A stretch of 64,000 bases of DNA from Stereocaulon alpinum (taxonomy: Eukaryota; Ascomycota; Lecanoromycetes; Lecanorales; Stereocaulaceae), in assembly GCA_018257865.1 (NCBI GenBank), contig JAEUBA010000041.1:124001-188000 (forward strand). The letters are read 5' to 3'. Position numbers and translations under genes: made by a program. The notes beneath the pieces are model-generated. The model was given only the letters and a program-made list of their open reading frames with translations. It was not told the origin of the DNA and made no database searches. Every line of letters starts with the position of its first letter. Position 1 is the stretch's first letter. Below are positions 55,529 through 64,000 of the stretch, in pieces.

Positions 55529-56432
55529 ATGTTTCGAAATAACTATGACAACGACTCGGTGACCTTGTACGAATCTCCGCCCTCGTCCCACGCTCGACCA
55601 ACGGCTAACGATGTCTACAGCTCTCCACAAGGCCGCATCTTCCAAGTCGAATACGCATCAGAAGCAGTCAAGCAAGGCTCAGTAGTTGTTGGCATAGCAA
55701 GCAGAACACATACCGTGCTGGTAGCATTAAAGGTACACTCAGGGCATTCACTCTCCCACGTCCTGTTCAACATGCTTACCACCTCCTTACTAGCGAAATG
55801 CAGAAGAACTTTCCTCCTACCAGAAGAAAGTAATAGGTATAGACGAACACTTCGGCATTGCTCTCGCCGGCCTCGCCTCCGATGCCCGTGTCCTCTCAAA
55901 CTTCATGAAACAACAAGCCCTCGCCTCAAAGATGACCTACGGCCGTCCCATTCCCCTCGAACGAATCGTCACGCAAATCGGTGACCGCGCCCAAACCTCT
56001 ACTCAAGTGTACGGCAAGAGACCTTATGGCGTTGGCTTGTTGATTGCCGGCGTCGATGAGACGGGACCACATCTGTTCGAGTTCCAGCCGAGCGGGATGA
56101 CGCAGGAGATGATCGCTTGTGCTATCGGGGCGAGGAGTCAAATGGCGAGGACGTATTTGGAGAGGCATTTGGATGAATTTGCGAATGCTAGCCGGGATGA
56201 ATTGATCAAGCATGGGTTGTTAGCATTGAAGGAGAGCTTGTCACAGGATAAAGAGCTCACAGTTGATAATGCAAGTGTGGGTGTGACGGGGATGGCGAAA
56301 GATGGCAAGAGAAAGATCGAGAGCTTTAAGCTGTATGATGGTAGCGAGGTCGGGCCGTTACTGGAGGCTGCGCTGGAGAGTGCGGAGCCGGCGGCCACAG
56401 CTGAGGGGGAGAGTATGGATGTTGATCCATGA
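55529..56432 (+). CDS. pre5: 20S proteasome subunit alpha-6 (PRE5/PSMA1)
   Basis: Three exons (55529-55566, 55621-55732, 55794-56432) give 262 residues. The N-terminus [18 protein letters not shown], rebuilt across intron 1, and [16 protein letters not shown] are the proteasome alpha-subunit signature, with the gate-forming tail. [19 protein letters not shown] and [20 protein letters not shown] are strongly conserved in yeast Pre5 and human PSMA1. The subunit has no protease activity. It forms part of the outer ring that controls entry to the 20S core and docks the 19S cap. The C-terminus is acidic and Ala-rich and ends in MDVDP. Confidence 0.95.
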
Positions 56433-56644
56433 TGCAAAGGTTCAAAGCTGTTATGTAATTCTAGCTGATAGATCATGAAGCCTTCGAAATTGTCACTCCA
56501 TGGTCAATTACCCTGGGTACAACCCTAAATACTGCCGCAGTAACCAAGCTCTATGCTTCTATGTCTGTATGGTCAATCCGTGAGTATATGCCCTACGCCA
56601 CGCTATGCAATGCCATTCGTGACGTCGTCATGGCCGGTTCCTTA

Positions 56645-57426
56645 CTACTTCTGAGTCCAATCCAGCTTAAACCTCCCCTCTGACACCTGATACTCCTTCA
56701 GCTGCTGTACAACCTCCTCCGCATCCAACGCCTCAACCAGTATTCCTCCATTCCCGGGCGATATGAACCCCGCACTTACAGCTGTCTGCACCCATTGTAT
56801 CAGACCATCATAATAACCCTCAACATTGAATACAATAACCCCCTTTCCATGTATCCCCAACTGGTTCCACGTTGTCATCTCAAACAATTCCTCTATCGTC
56901 CCATACCCTCCACTCAGCGCCACGAATCCGCTCCCTGGCCCTCCTTCCAGGACTTCCTTCGCCATCAATTGTTTCCGTGTATGCATATCCGGCACCGTCG
57001 TCGTACGCCCGTAAATCTTCTCATTAATCTTGACGGGCTGGGGATCAGAGGGGCTGGCTGTGCCGGGTCGACCTTCTTGTTCGAACGCTTTAAGTGCTTC
57101 GGGTATTATACCGTGCACTGAGTCGGGACCGGAAAGAGAAACGAGCGTGCGGGCTATTTCGCCCATGAGGCCTACGGTGCCGCCGCCGTATACAAGTTGT
57201 ATGTTGTGGGCTGCGAAGGCGACACCGAGGGCGTGGGCGGCGGCCATATGAACTGGAGAAGTGCCGGGAGAGGAGCCGCAGCTGGGAGTGTCAGTATCTA
57301 CATAGTAGCGAGGGAGAGAGTGTAGTACAAAACGCAGACGACGGGGCCTTTGGACGTATTTGCAGAGTTCGAAGGACGCGAGATGTCAGGTGTATGTACA
57401 GCATTATGTGTAGCTTCTGAAACCAT
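56645..57426 (-). CDS. LOG-family nucleotide phosphoribohydrolase
   Basis: Two exons, 57426-57329 and 57281-56645, give 244 residues. Splicing builds VCVFCGSSPGTSPVH, the start of the LOG fold. GGGTVGLMGEIA and SGGYGTIEELFEMTTWNQLG are the nucleotide-binding and catalytic motifs. The Arg of MHTRKQLMAKE is conserved as well. The PGGxGTxxE motif has Ser for Pro, which I recall as frequent in fungal members. LOG proteins cleave nucleoside 5'-monophosphates to free base and ribose 5-phosphate. With a prenylated AMP this releases an active cytokinin. Whether this fungus makes cytokinins cannot be judged here, since no isopentenyltransferase gene is nearby. Confidence 0.88.
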
Positions 57427-57989
57427 GATTGCGGACTGTATATGTGTTTAAGATTTTTATGGAAAGAGAGAGAATGGGCCCCCCTATTTGTAGATTAAAG
57501 ACTGAGTAGATGCCCTAGGAATCGCACCAATGCAAGCAGAAGTGACGTCGGCAAAGAGTGTGTCAACGCATCATCACCAAAAGAAAAGTCCGAGTCTGTA
57601 TGTGTGAAAGAGAGTGTAACCAGTTCTAAAAAAATCCTACGGACATTTGAAGTGTTGTAGACTTGGCCAAACAATGCTAATGTTAACCATCGATACTGCG
57701 TCCTCGGCGTATCATATCAGGATGACGGACGATCAGGGTCCAAGCTGGCGAACCTTCTCCAAGTGTCAAGATCCTCAACACTGCAGTCCATTCACACGTA
57801 CAATTAACACAGTGGGCTGTTACTGGACGTGATGACCTTGATGATGTTTTGCAAGAGTGTGTAGAGAGTGCGAACTTGCTCTTCGAGCTGCCGATCCTCT
57901 GGGCCTGATACTCTTTCCACGACTACAGCCTCTTCCGAAAGCGTGCCTCCGCTCTTACTCCCGCCACAAGTCAACCAACACCATCCAAG
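57427..57989. other. Divergent intergenic region
   Basis: 563 bp between the start codons of the LOG gene (minus) and the CLPTM1 gene (plus). No defined element recognised. Confidence 0.5.
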
Positions 57990-60046
57990 ATGCCTCCTCA
58001 GGCAGTACAGCCTGCAGGCGATAGAGGAGAACAGGGTGGCATGAGTGTGAGAGCTGGTCACCAATTGGACTTTACCCAAGTTCTGCGTCAAGACTGACAA
58101 GATTACAGTCTACGACTCGAAACATACTCCAAAGCATAGCTATCTTCATATTTGTGCAATTCGCCGTGTCACAATTTATGGGCAAAAAGACACCTCCTAA
58201 TACTAGTACCCCCGGCGTACCGTCTGCCCAAGGTCCAATACCAGCGTTCAACGACAGACCTGACACAATCCTTGGTGACTACAATCCTATTCCTCAAAAC
58301 ATTGCCCCAATATGGCCAATGAACAGCAGTCTGGATGTCTCGATATATGTTGCTACTTCGATAGTCATGCCTACGTTGACCAAAGTGGATCCGTCAACTT
58401 TGGTATTGCAGGAACGAGATTTTAGACTCGGCAATTGGAAGGACACCCGAGAGATTGACACGACGTTCAAAGTGCCAAAAGAGGTACAGAATAATGGCAC
58501 ACTGTGGGCACACTTCTATATAAGCTTGCATGGGTCTTCTCTAGATCCGACTGTTGGTGGCTATGATCCAGCGAAGGCGTACCACTTTGTTCGTCCTTTG
58601 AATCAAGTCATGCCGAAGAAGAAGGTTAAGAAGACGAAGAACCTCTTGGCTGGTTCTAATGAAACGGAAGTGGTGGAAGAGGACAAAACACCAAAGTTTG
58701 GCTCCTATTACCATCCAAATTTCACTATGGCTTTCATCCCGGACTCTGGAACTCAATCCTATACCACCATGCACCCCGCCATCCGGCAGCATGTACAGCT
58801 TGAATCTACAAGTGCTAGAGACGTCTCTGGACAGAATGCCTGGTACTACCCGATTTTGTTCGTGAACACTTTCTGGCAACTTCGAGACCACATGACAGAG
58901 CTGAACTCCACTGTCAAAGACCTACCTCTGCATATTAGTCTGACAAACATGAACAATTGGAAGATGGCCATCTATGCTAGCATTGACGAGGGTATGAAGC
59001 AGAACCAGAGACAGGCTGCAAGCGGTGGTCCGATGCCTGCTGGAGGGGATGGCAGCGAATTTGAGGAGTTCAAGCGGGTGCTCGTTGATACGAACATCTA
59101 TCTGCTCTCTACCACGGCCATCGTCAGCGTTCTCCATATGATATTCGAGATGCTCGCCTTCAAGAGCGACATCTCTCACTGGCGCAACAAGAAAGACAAC
59201 GTTGGCATTTCTGTCCGGACTATCCTTGCTAATGTCTTTATGCAGACTATCATCTTCTTGTACCTTATGGATAACAGCGACGGTACGTCCTGGATGATCC
59301 TTCTGGGTCAAGGTATGGGGATTCTGCTCGAGGCATGGAAGATCACTAAGACCGTCGACGTGCGAATACGTGAGGCTGAGCCAGGATCTTTCATACCCTA
59401 TAAGATCATGTTCGAGGACAAACACAAGCTGTCTGAGACCGAGGAGAAGACCAAGGAATACGATGAGATCGCGTTTCGATATCTGTACCTCGTTGCGATA
59501 CCACTACTGGGCGCGTACGCCATCTATAGCTTGGTCTATGATACCCACAAGAGTTGGTACAGCTTTGTTATTACGACACTAGTAGGAAGCGTCTACGCTT
59601 ATGGCTTCTTGATGATGGTACCGAGCTTATACATCAACTACCGCCTGAAGGTATGCAGTCTATCCAAAGGACTCTTTCCTTTCTGCCTTACAATACTAAT
59701 ATGAACACAGAGCGTTGCCCATATGCCCGGCAAAACCATGATGTACAAGACCCTCAACACATTTATCGACGATCTCTTCGCATTTACCATCAAGATGCCA
59801 ATGCTTCATCGGCTAGCCACCCTTCGTGACGACGTCATCTTCTTCATCTACCTGTATCAAAGCTATGCATACAAGGTTGACTACTCACGTGTCAACGAAT
59901 TCGGTCAAGGCGGCGATGACGAGCCTGTGGAGGAGAAAATTGCTAGCAAGCCGTTGGCGGCACCTCCTGCAGGAACAGATGCAGATAGGCCAGTAGCCAG
60001 CAAGGTCACTGGAGCTGAAAAGGGGTCAGCTAAGAAGCGGAGGTAG
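57990..60046 (+). CDS. CLPTM1-family membrane protein
   Basis: Three exons (57990-58046, 58109-59650, 59711-60046) give 644 residues. A first hydrophobic segment at about residues 25-38 (LQSIAIFIFVQFAVSQF) is followed by a long luminal part with YYHPNFTMAF, NAWYYPILFVNTFW and LHISL. Then come several membrane helices (LLSTTAIVSVLHMIFEMLAF, TILANVFMQTIIFLYLMD, YLVAIPLLGAYAIYSLVY, and LVGSVYAYGFLMMVPSLYIN). KHMPGKTMMYKTLNTFIDDLFAF-type sequence (here AHMPGKTMMYKTL) is the family hallmark. The tail is Lys/Arg-rich (AKKRR). CLPTM1 proteins reside in the ER. Animal members control receptor trafficking, and CLPTM1L is a glucosaminyl-PI scramblase. The fungal role may concern GPI-precursor lipid handling, by inference. 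Confidence 0.92.
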
Positions 60047-60748
60047 ACTAGAATTACTCCAAGTATCCAAATGACGCTATACACAGGATCTCCCTCCATC
60101 ATATTCATCAACCTCCTTGCCAATTCCCAACCTGCACTACCCACAACCTCCACTCCTCCCAACCTACCCTCATACACAAGCGACCCCCGCACCCCTTTAC
60201 CCTTCACACCACAACCACAACCTCACACCCCACACCCCACACCTCACACCCCATACACCCCGCCAAAACACCCCAAGACACCACTAACTACCCAACCAAC
60301 CACACGAAAAACCCACCTCACCCTCACCCTGAACACCATACCAAATACGAAAGAAATACCTTACGCTCTCCATTCACAACAAACAACATACCTTCCAACC
60401 TATCGAGCGTTGAAACCCGCTGAGACCATGTTCTCGGGGCGACGGATGTAGCTGCATGCTCACCTGGGTCAGATTTGTACAGTACTAGGGGAAGGGGAAG
60501 GGGGGTGTGCATGTGGGGGGTGTGGGAGGGGGAGGGGGGGAACGAAGGGGAAGGGGAAGGTGGTTGGAAGATTGGGGTATGCTTGATTTCTCTTCGGAAA
60601 GAATTGTGCTGCTGTACGGTTTGGGGGGGGGAGTTGGGAGGGCGTTTGGGTGAGGAGGTGAGTATGCATTGAGCTGTTTCACTATATACACGAATTCACA
60701 AATCTACGGATGCTTCGCGAAAAGATGTCTCGACGTCCACCTACGTAC
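60047..60748. repeat. C/A-rich tract followed by G-rich tract
   Basis: Between two convergent genes the plus strand is C/A-rich and nearly free of G from about 60110 to 60340 (repeated CACCCCA words). It then turns G-rich from 60488 to 60640, with many runs of 3-8 G. The G-runs could form quadruplexes, and the C-rich and G-rich parts are partly complementary. No gene is supported here. Confidence 0.6.
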
Positions 60749-62131
60749 CTACACGTTACAACTCCCACTCTCCTTCTTCTGCGCCAACTGTTCCTGCACC
60801 TCGTTGATAGTCTCCAAATTCAGCTCCGCGCTCGTCATATCCCCCACAGCAGCAGCCGCCTCGGCGGCGCCCACCTCATCCAAACACGCCTCCAAATCCG
60901 CCACCGTCCCCGGCTCCGTCGCCTGACTGCTAGCTCCAACACTAACCCTCCCCACCCCAGGCTCCGGATGCTCGACGCTGTTCCTCGCCGAACTTGCAGG
61001 AATCGAAACGCCCGCTTCGCTCAAGGCTTCCTCCATGGCTTCCAGTTGCTGCTCCATCGCTTCCTGTCTCCGCACCACCCTCTGCATCGCGCGCCGACAC
61101 CATCCAAGCCAGACATTCTGCACCACTGCCTCCCTGCCAGCAGGGACTAATTGTCGAATATTCGGCGGAACCATTTGGCGCGCTCCTGCGGCCACTCCTT
61201 GCGCGACTCCTTGCGCCAGGGGCTGGGCGTTATCCAGATGTCCTACTTCGTGCATGCGGTTCAGGATGCCGGCTGCGAGAATCGCCACTGCGACTACGGC
61301 GCCGGTTTGGATGGTGTTTTGTGCTGTCACGTTGCCCTTGAATTTGTAGTCTAGGCCGGCTGCTATGGCTGCTCCGGCTGCGGCGCCGGAGCCTGCGCTT
61401 AGGACGACGGAGGTCCAGTAGCTGTAAGTGTTTGCGAGGAGGTGGCGGAGCTCCTCGTGGATGATCTCGTCCTCGGGAGGTCTGAGGGCCACGGCGGCGG
61501 CATTTTGAGTTTTGTTTTTGCAAATGAGACCTTTGTCTAAGAGGGCGTTCGCTTCGTTCAAAGCTAGTTGGGCGACTACGGCTGTGTGGTTTGCGTATCG
61601 TGTGTTGGGCGTGCTCTGTGAGTGCCGAAGCGTCCATACATCGGCTACCAGGTCCTTGAGGGTAGTCGAATTGGTTGTTGTACCGTTGGTGAATGTGTAT
61701 ACGCCTACGTCGGTTGAAAAATGGAGACCTGTGCTACATTTGGAAAAATCGACGCTGATGTTATATGCAATGTTTTCTGTGTCGTTGGTCCATGTCGACT
61801 CGTGAAGCCCGTTGCCTTCCTCATAGCTCCTTTTGCGCTTATTCCCTACCGGCGCTGATGCTGTCTTGACAAATTGGCTGATTTTTGGATTTGAGGAAAT
61901 CAGTTCAGGAGAACTGGATATATTATATGATGTGCTGTTTGTGTCTTCGAAGAGCTGATCTATCCATTGACCAGCTGACTCCCCGTCATTTGGTTGTGGA
62001 GGCGGCGTTGCTGCGTCAGATGGCGTTACGGCCAATGAGGGACTTATAGATGCTGTAAATGCTGGAAAAGAAGATGAAGTTGCAATGGTGAAGGCAAATA
62101 GGGTCGCTGTGGAAAGGCAGAGAAGTTTCAT
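60749..62131 (-). CDS. Secreted protein with glycine-zipper segment
   Basis: Single exon, 460 residues, ATG at 62131. A signal peptide (MKLLCLSTATLFAFTIATSS) is followed by a Ser/Thr/Pro-rich region with many N-glycosylation sites (NDTENIAYNISVD, FTNGTTTNSTT). A dibasic NKRKRS at about residue 97 is a possible Kex2 site. At about 248-292 two small-residue-rich hydrophobic segments (AGSGAAAGAAIAAGLDY and TGAVVAVAILAAGILN) flank a short polar linker, like a glycine-zipper hairpin. Further on are Gln/Glu-rich helices. I know no characterised homologue. It could be a cell-surface or membrane-inserting protein. Confidence 0.68.
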   Translation of the reverse strand: MKLLCLSTATLFAFTIATSSSFPAFTASISPSLAVTPSDAATPPPQPNDGESAGQWIDQLFEDTNSTSYNISSSPELISSNPKISQFVKTASAPVGNKRKRSYEEGNGLHESTWTNDTENIAYNISVDFSKCSTGLHFSTDVGVYTFTNGTTTNSTTLKDLVADVWTLRHSQSTPNTRYANHTAVVAQLALNEANALLDKGLICKNKTQNAAAVALRPPEDEIIHEELRHLLANTYSYWTSVVLSAGSGAAAGAAIAAGLDYKFKGNVTAQNTIQTGAVVAVAILAAGILNRMHEVGHLDNAQPLAQGVAQGVAAGARQMVPPNIRQLVPAGREAVVQNVWLGWCRRAMQRVVRRQEAMEQQLEAMEEALSEAGVSIPASSARNSVEHPEPGVGRVSVGASSQATEPGTVADLEACLDEVGAAEAAAAVGDMTSAELNLETINEVQEQLAQKKESGSCNV

Positions 62132-63380
62132 ATTGTGTGTAATTCTGTGTCTCGATTAAAGAGCTAACGATTGAAAGATGAAGGATGCTGGAGCAACGTC
62201 ATGTCCGTGGCGGACTCAATGGACAACCTGCCTCATTTTTATATTGTCCATCACCGAACAGCAAGAACTGTACGCGGATAACATCGATGGCTTTGGGTTC
62301 CTGTCATATGACGCGCAGTTTCAACGTGACACACCATAAGACTGCACCGTTTCTTGGATTTCCGGGAGTACGGCAGGATGAAGAGTTTTTGACTAAGTTC
62401 ATGAGGCTACCGAGTGGCCATTGAAGCCGTCAATGTCCTAGATCAAAACATCTTGGACCCTGGATCAGCTTGGCCACGCGTTTAGTACTCTCTGAGACCG
62501 GTCATTGAGAAATTACTGGCGCAATCATGCGCGGGTAAGTTCTTCCTCGTGGTAAAGGCGCATAATGTCCCGTGGGGAACGACTCGATTACCGACAGCCT
62601 CGTACCAAATCCAGAACGCCGTGGGGGTCGGCTATTGGAGGGGGTATATTGATATCATGCGCTCCTTGAAGAATTTTGGGCCGGCAAGATGAATTGGAGC
62701 ACACAGCCAAACACAAAGTCTCCAGTCCGAGAAACATGAAACGCGTTCGTATTGGCAGAACCTTCCAACTTGGGGTCGATGGTTGCGAGCGTTGATCTCT
62801 AATCGGACAGGCCTACGCCGAGCCACAGCTTAGGGAACGCATTCCTCCAAAAAGGTCATTGTTCGGGCTGGCCAAGTTCAAGCCACTGGGAGTCTCCAGT
62901 CATCCATCAAGGAGTGTAGTGAAATTGGGTGACGCGAGGTAGGTGTCTATAGTCCGTGGCATGATCAAGATGGAGACCTTGCACCGCCCCTCCTGTCAAG
63001 TCAGTCGCTCAATCTAGGTTGGTCAACCGAAGAAGTCCAGCCTTTCCCCGGATGAGATCAACACAAGACACTGTCCTCTTCCCCATGTTTTCCCCCCCCC
63101 CCTCCCACTCTCTTCCCCACGTATCATAGACAAGCCTTAGCGAAGCGGCCTCTCTAGAAACACGGAAAGTGAAAAGCGAATAACCTTGATTCCAATCTTC
63201 AGAGGGTCTGAGTCCGGGTGTTTCATTACAGCCCTTGCATACCGTGTTTCACTTGCATATCCGCCATGGGGTGGGTCTCCCACCCCAAGGCACCATTAGC
63301 GTTCCCAGCAGTCTGGACTGCTCATGTAATAACAGATCTCATAGTCATTTACGTTCGGGGATATGAAATGTTCCTCGAAG
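62132..63380. other. Gene-poor 1.2 kb
   Basis: Holds the 5' region of the secreted-protein gene and a run of 11 C at 63092-63102. No frame is supported. Confidence 0.45.
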
Positions 63381-63740
63381 TCATACAATCTGTTTAATTT
63401 TGAATGCATTGGTAACATTAAAGTCTTTGACAGGATCCCCCTTGATCTCAATCAGAAAGCCTGGCGGATCGGACTCATAACGTAAGAAGAAGAGGACAAG
63501 CAGAGTAGCAGAGGCACAAGCTAATACTCACATCCGTAGAACCAGCGTCAACGAGGTTGCATGTGATGCTGAGGTCTAGAAAAAACGACCGTCAGGTCTC
63601 ACCATCAAACGATGGACCTCCCGCCGCGGCTTGGCATTGATCACGACTTCCTCGTCCTCCACCTCATACTCATGCCCTCTATGCAGCCAATCACCCCCCA
63701 ACCATGATACCAGGATCTTCCGCCATATACCTCACCACCC
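63381..63740 (-). pseudogene. C-terminal fragment of an unrecognised gene, frameshifted
   Basis: Reading leftwards, the minus strand gives WRKILVSWLGGDWLHRG, then EYEVEDEEVVINAKPRREVH and RLMVRPDGR. A TTTTTTC run comes next, after which the sense frame shifts by one and continues FFLDLSITCNLVDAGSTD. A GTGAGT donor (after GAT) and a pyrimidine-rich 57-bp intron lead to SDPPGFLIEIKGDPVKDF and a stop at 63381. The pieces read like one natural protein end. One T is missing from the run, or a very short intron removes the shift. No start was found to the right, so the fragment is truncated or its first exon was missed. Family not recognised. Confidence 0.4.
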
Positions 63741-63791
63741 TGGCACTACACCACTTCCTAGAACCCCAGCCATGACCGCCACTCCCCCAAA

Positions 63792-64000
63792 ATGACCACT
63801 CCCAAATCCAACTTCCCCATCCACTCCGCCCCCCGCACCTGGCTCATAACAGCCGCCACCTGCCCCCTCGGCCTCTCAATCGCCCGCGCCGCCCTCGCCC
63901 ATGGCGACAATATCATCGCAGGCGTGAAACCCGGAGACATAGACACCGCGAGCGAGAGCGAGAGCGAGAGGGGAGAAGAGTTTCGGGAATTTTATGCGGG
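63792..64000 (+). CDS. Short-chain dehydrogenase, 5' part (runs off window)
   Basis: A frame open from ATG 63792 to the window end (69 full codons). RTWLITAATCPLGLSIARAA matches the first strand, the glycine-rich turn and the first helix of an SDR Rossmann fold, and HGDNIIAGVKPG matches strand 2. The usual TGxxxGxG turn reads TAATCPLG, so the first two invariant glycines are changed. After strand 2 an (AGCGAG)-type microsatellite codes for SESESER. This subfamily is often found in fungi as uncharacterised NAD(P)-binding proteins. The catalytic part lies outside the window. Confidence 0.65.
   Translation, partial: MTTPKSNFPIHSAPRTWLITAATCPLGLSIARAALAHGDNIIAGVKPGDIDTASESESERGEEFREFYA

Overview
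This window reads as nuclear DNA of a filamentous ascomycete, most likely a Dothideomycete (the class is my inference). Genes are intron-bearing. The introns are mostly 45-70 bp with GTRNGT donors, CTRAY branch points and YAG acceptors. The gene families (HeLo-like/DUF7580 proteins, C2H2-ankyrin-ULD proteins, NACHT receptors, and many copies of the LPxELRDxIY F-box-like family) are typical of Pezizomycotina. No tRNA, rRNA, CRISPR array or intact transposon was recognised. All gene models with introns were assembled by hand from splice signals and reading-frame continuity.

Layout. 0.7-4.2 kb: a truncated and an intact F-box-like paralogue, then a short-chain dehydrogenase whose catalytic tyrosine position reads Phe. 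4.8-13.1 kb is conserved core: a Puf3-type RNA-binding protein in six exons, a single-pass membrane protein with a spliced uORF in its leader, and the HUS1 subunit of the 9-1-1 checkpoint clamp. 14-50.5 kb is an accessory stretch rich in STAND/NLR-type and self/non-self-recognition-type genes. These are a HeLo-like/DUF7580 gene divergent from a C2H2-ankyrin-ULD gene (220 bp apart), a SesB-like hydrolase-NACHT-WD40 receptor divergent from a fructosamine-kinase-like gene with degenerate catalytic motifs, and a DUF7708-NACHT-ankyrin receptor whose P-loop sits on a 25-nt exon. Interspersed are a GAS2/GAR-domain microtubule-binding protein, a secreted multicopper oxidase, F-box-like genes (intact and decayed), a small tail-anchored-like protein and gene-poor DNA with possible transposon debris. 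50.9-60 kb returns to mostly conserved genes: a FAD-dependent oxidoreductase, another F-box-like gene, proteasome subunit PRE5, a LOG-family phosphoribohydrolase and a CLPTM1-family membrane protein. 60-64 kb has strand-asymmetric C-rich and G-rich tracts, a secreted glycine-zipper protein, a decayed minus-strand gene end and the 5' end of a second short-chain dehydrogenase running off the window.

Working together. Most genes look independent, as is usual in fungi. The arrangement most worth following is 14-50 kb. There, three receptor or effector loci sit among fast-evolving F-box-like genes, and two of them are head-to-head pairs with a possible partner. That resembles fungal incompatibility/NLR loci, but no function is shown by sequence alone.
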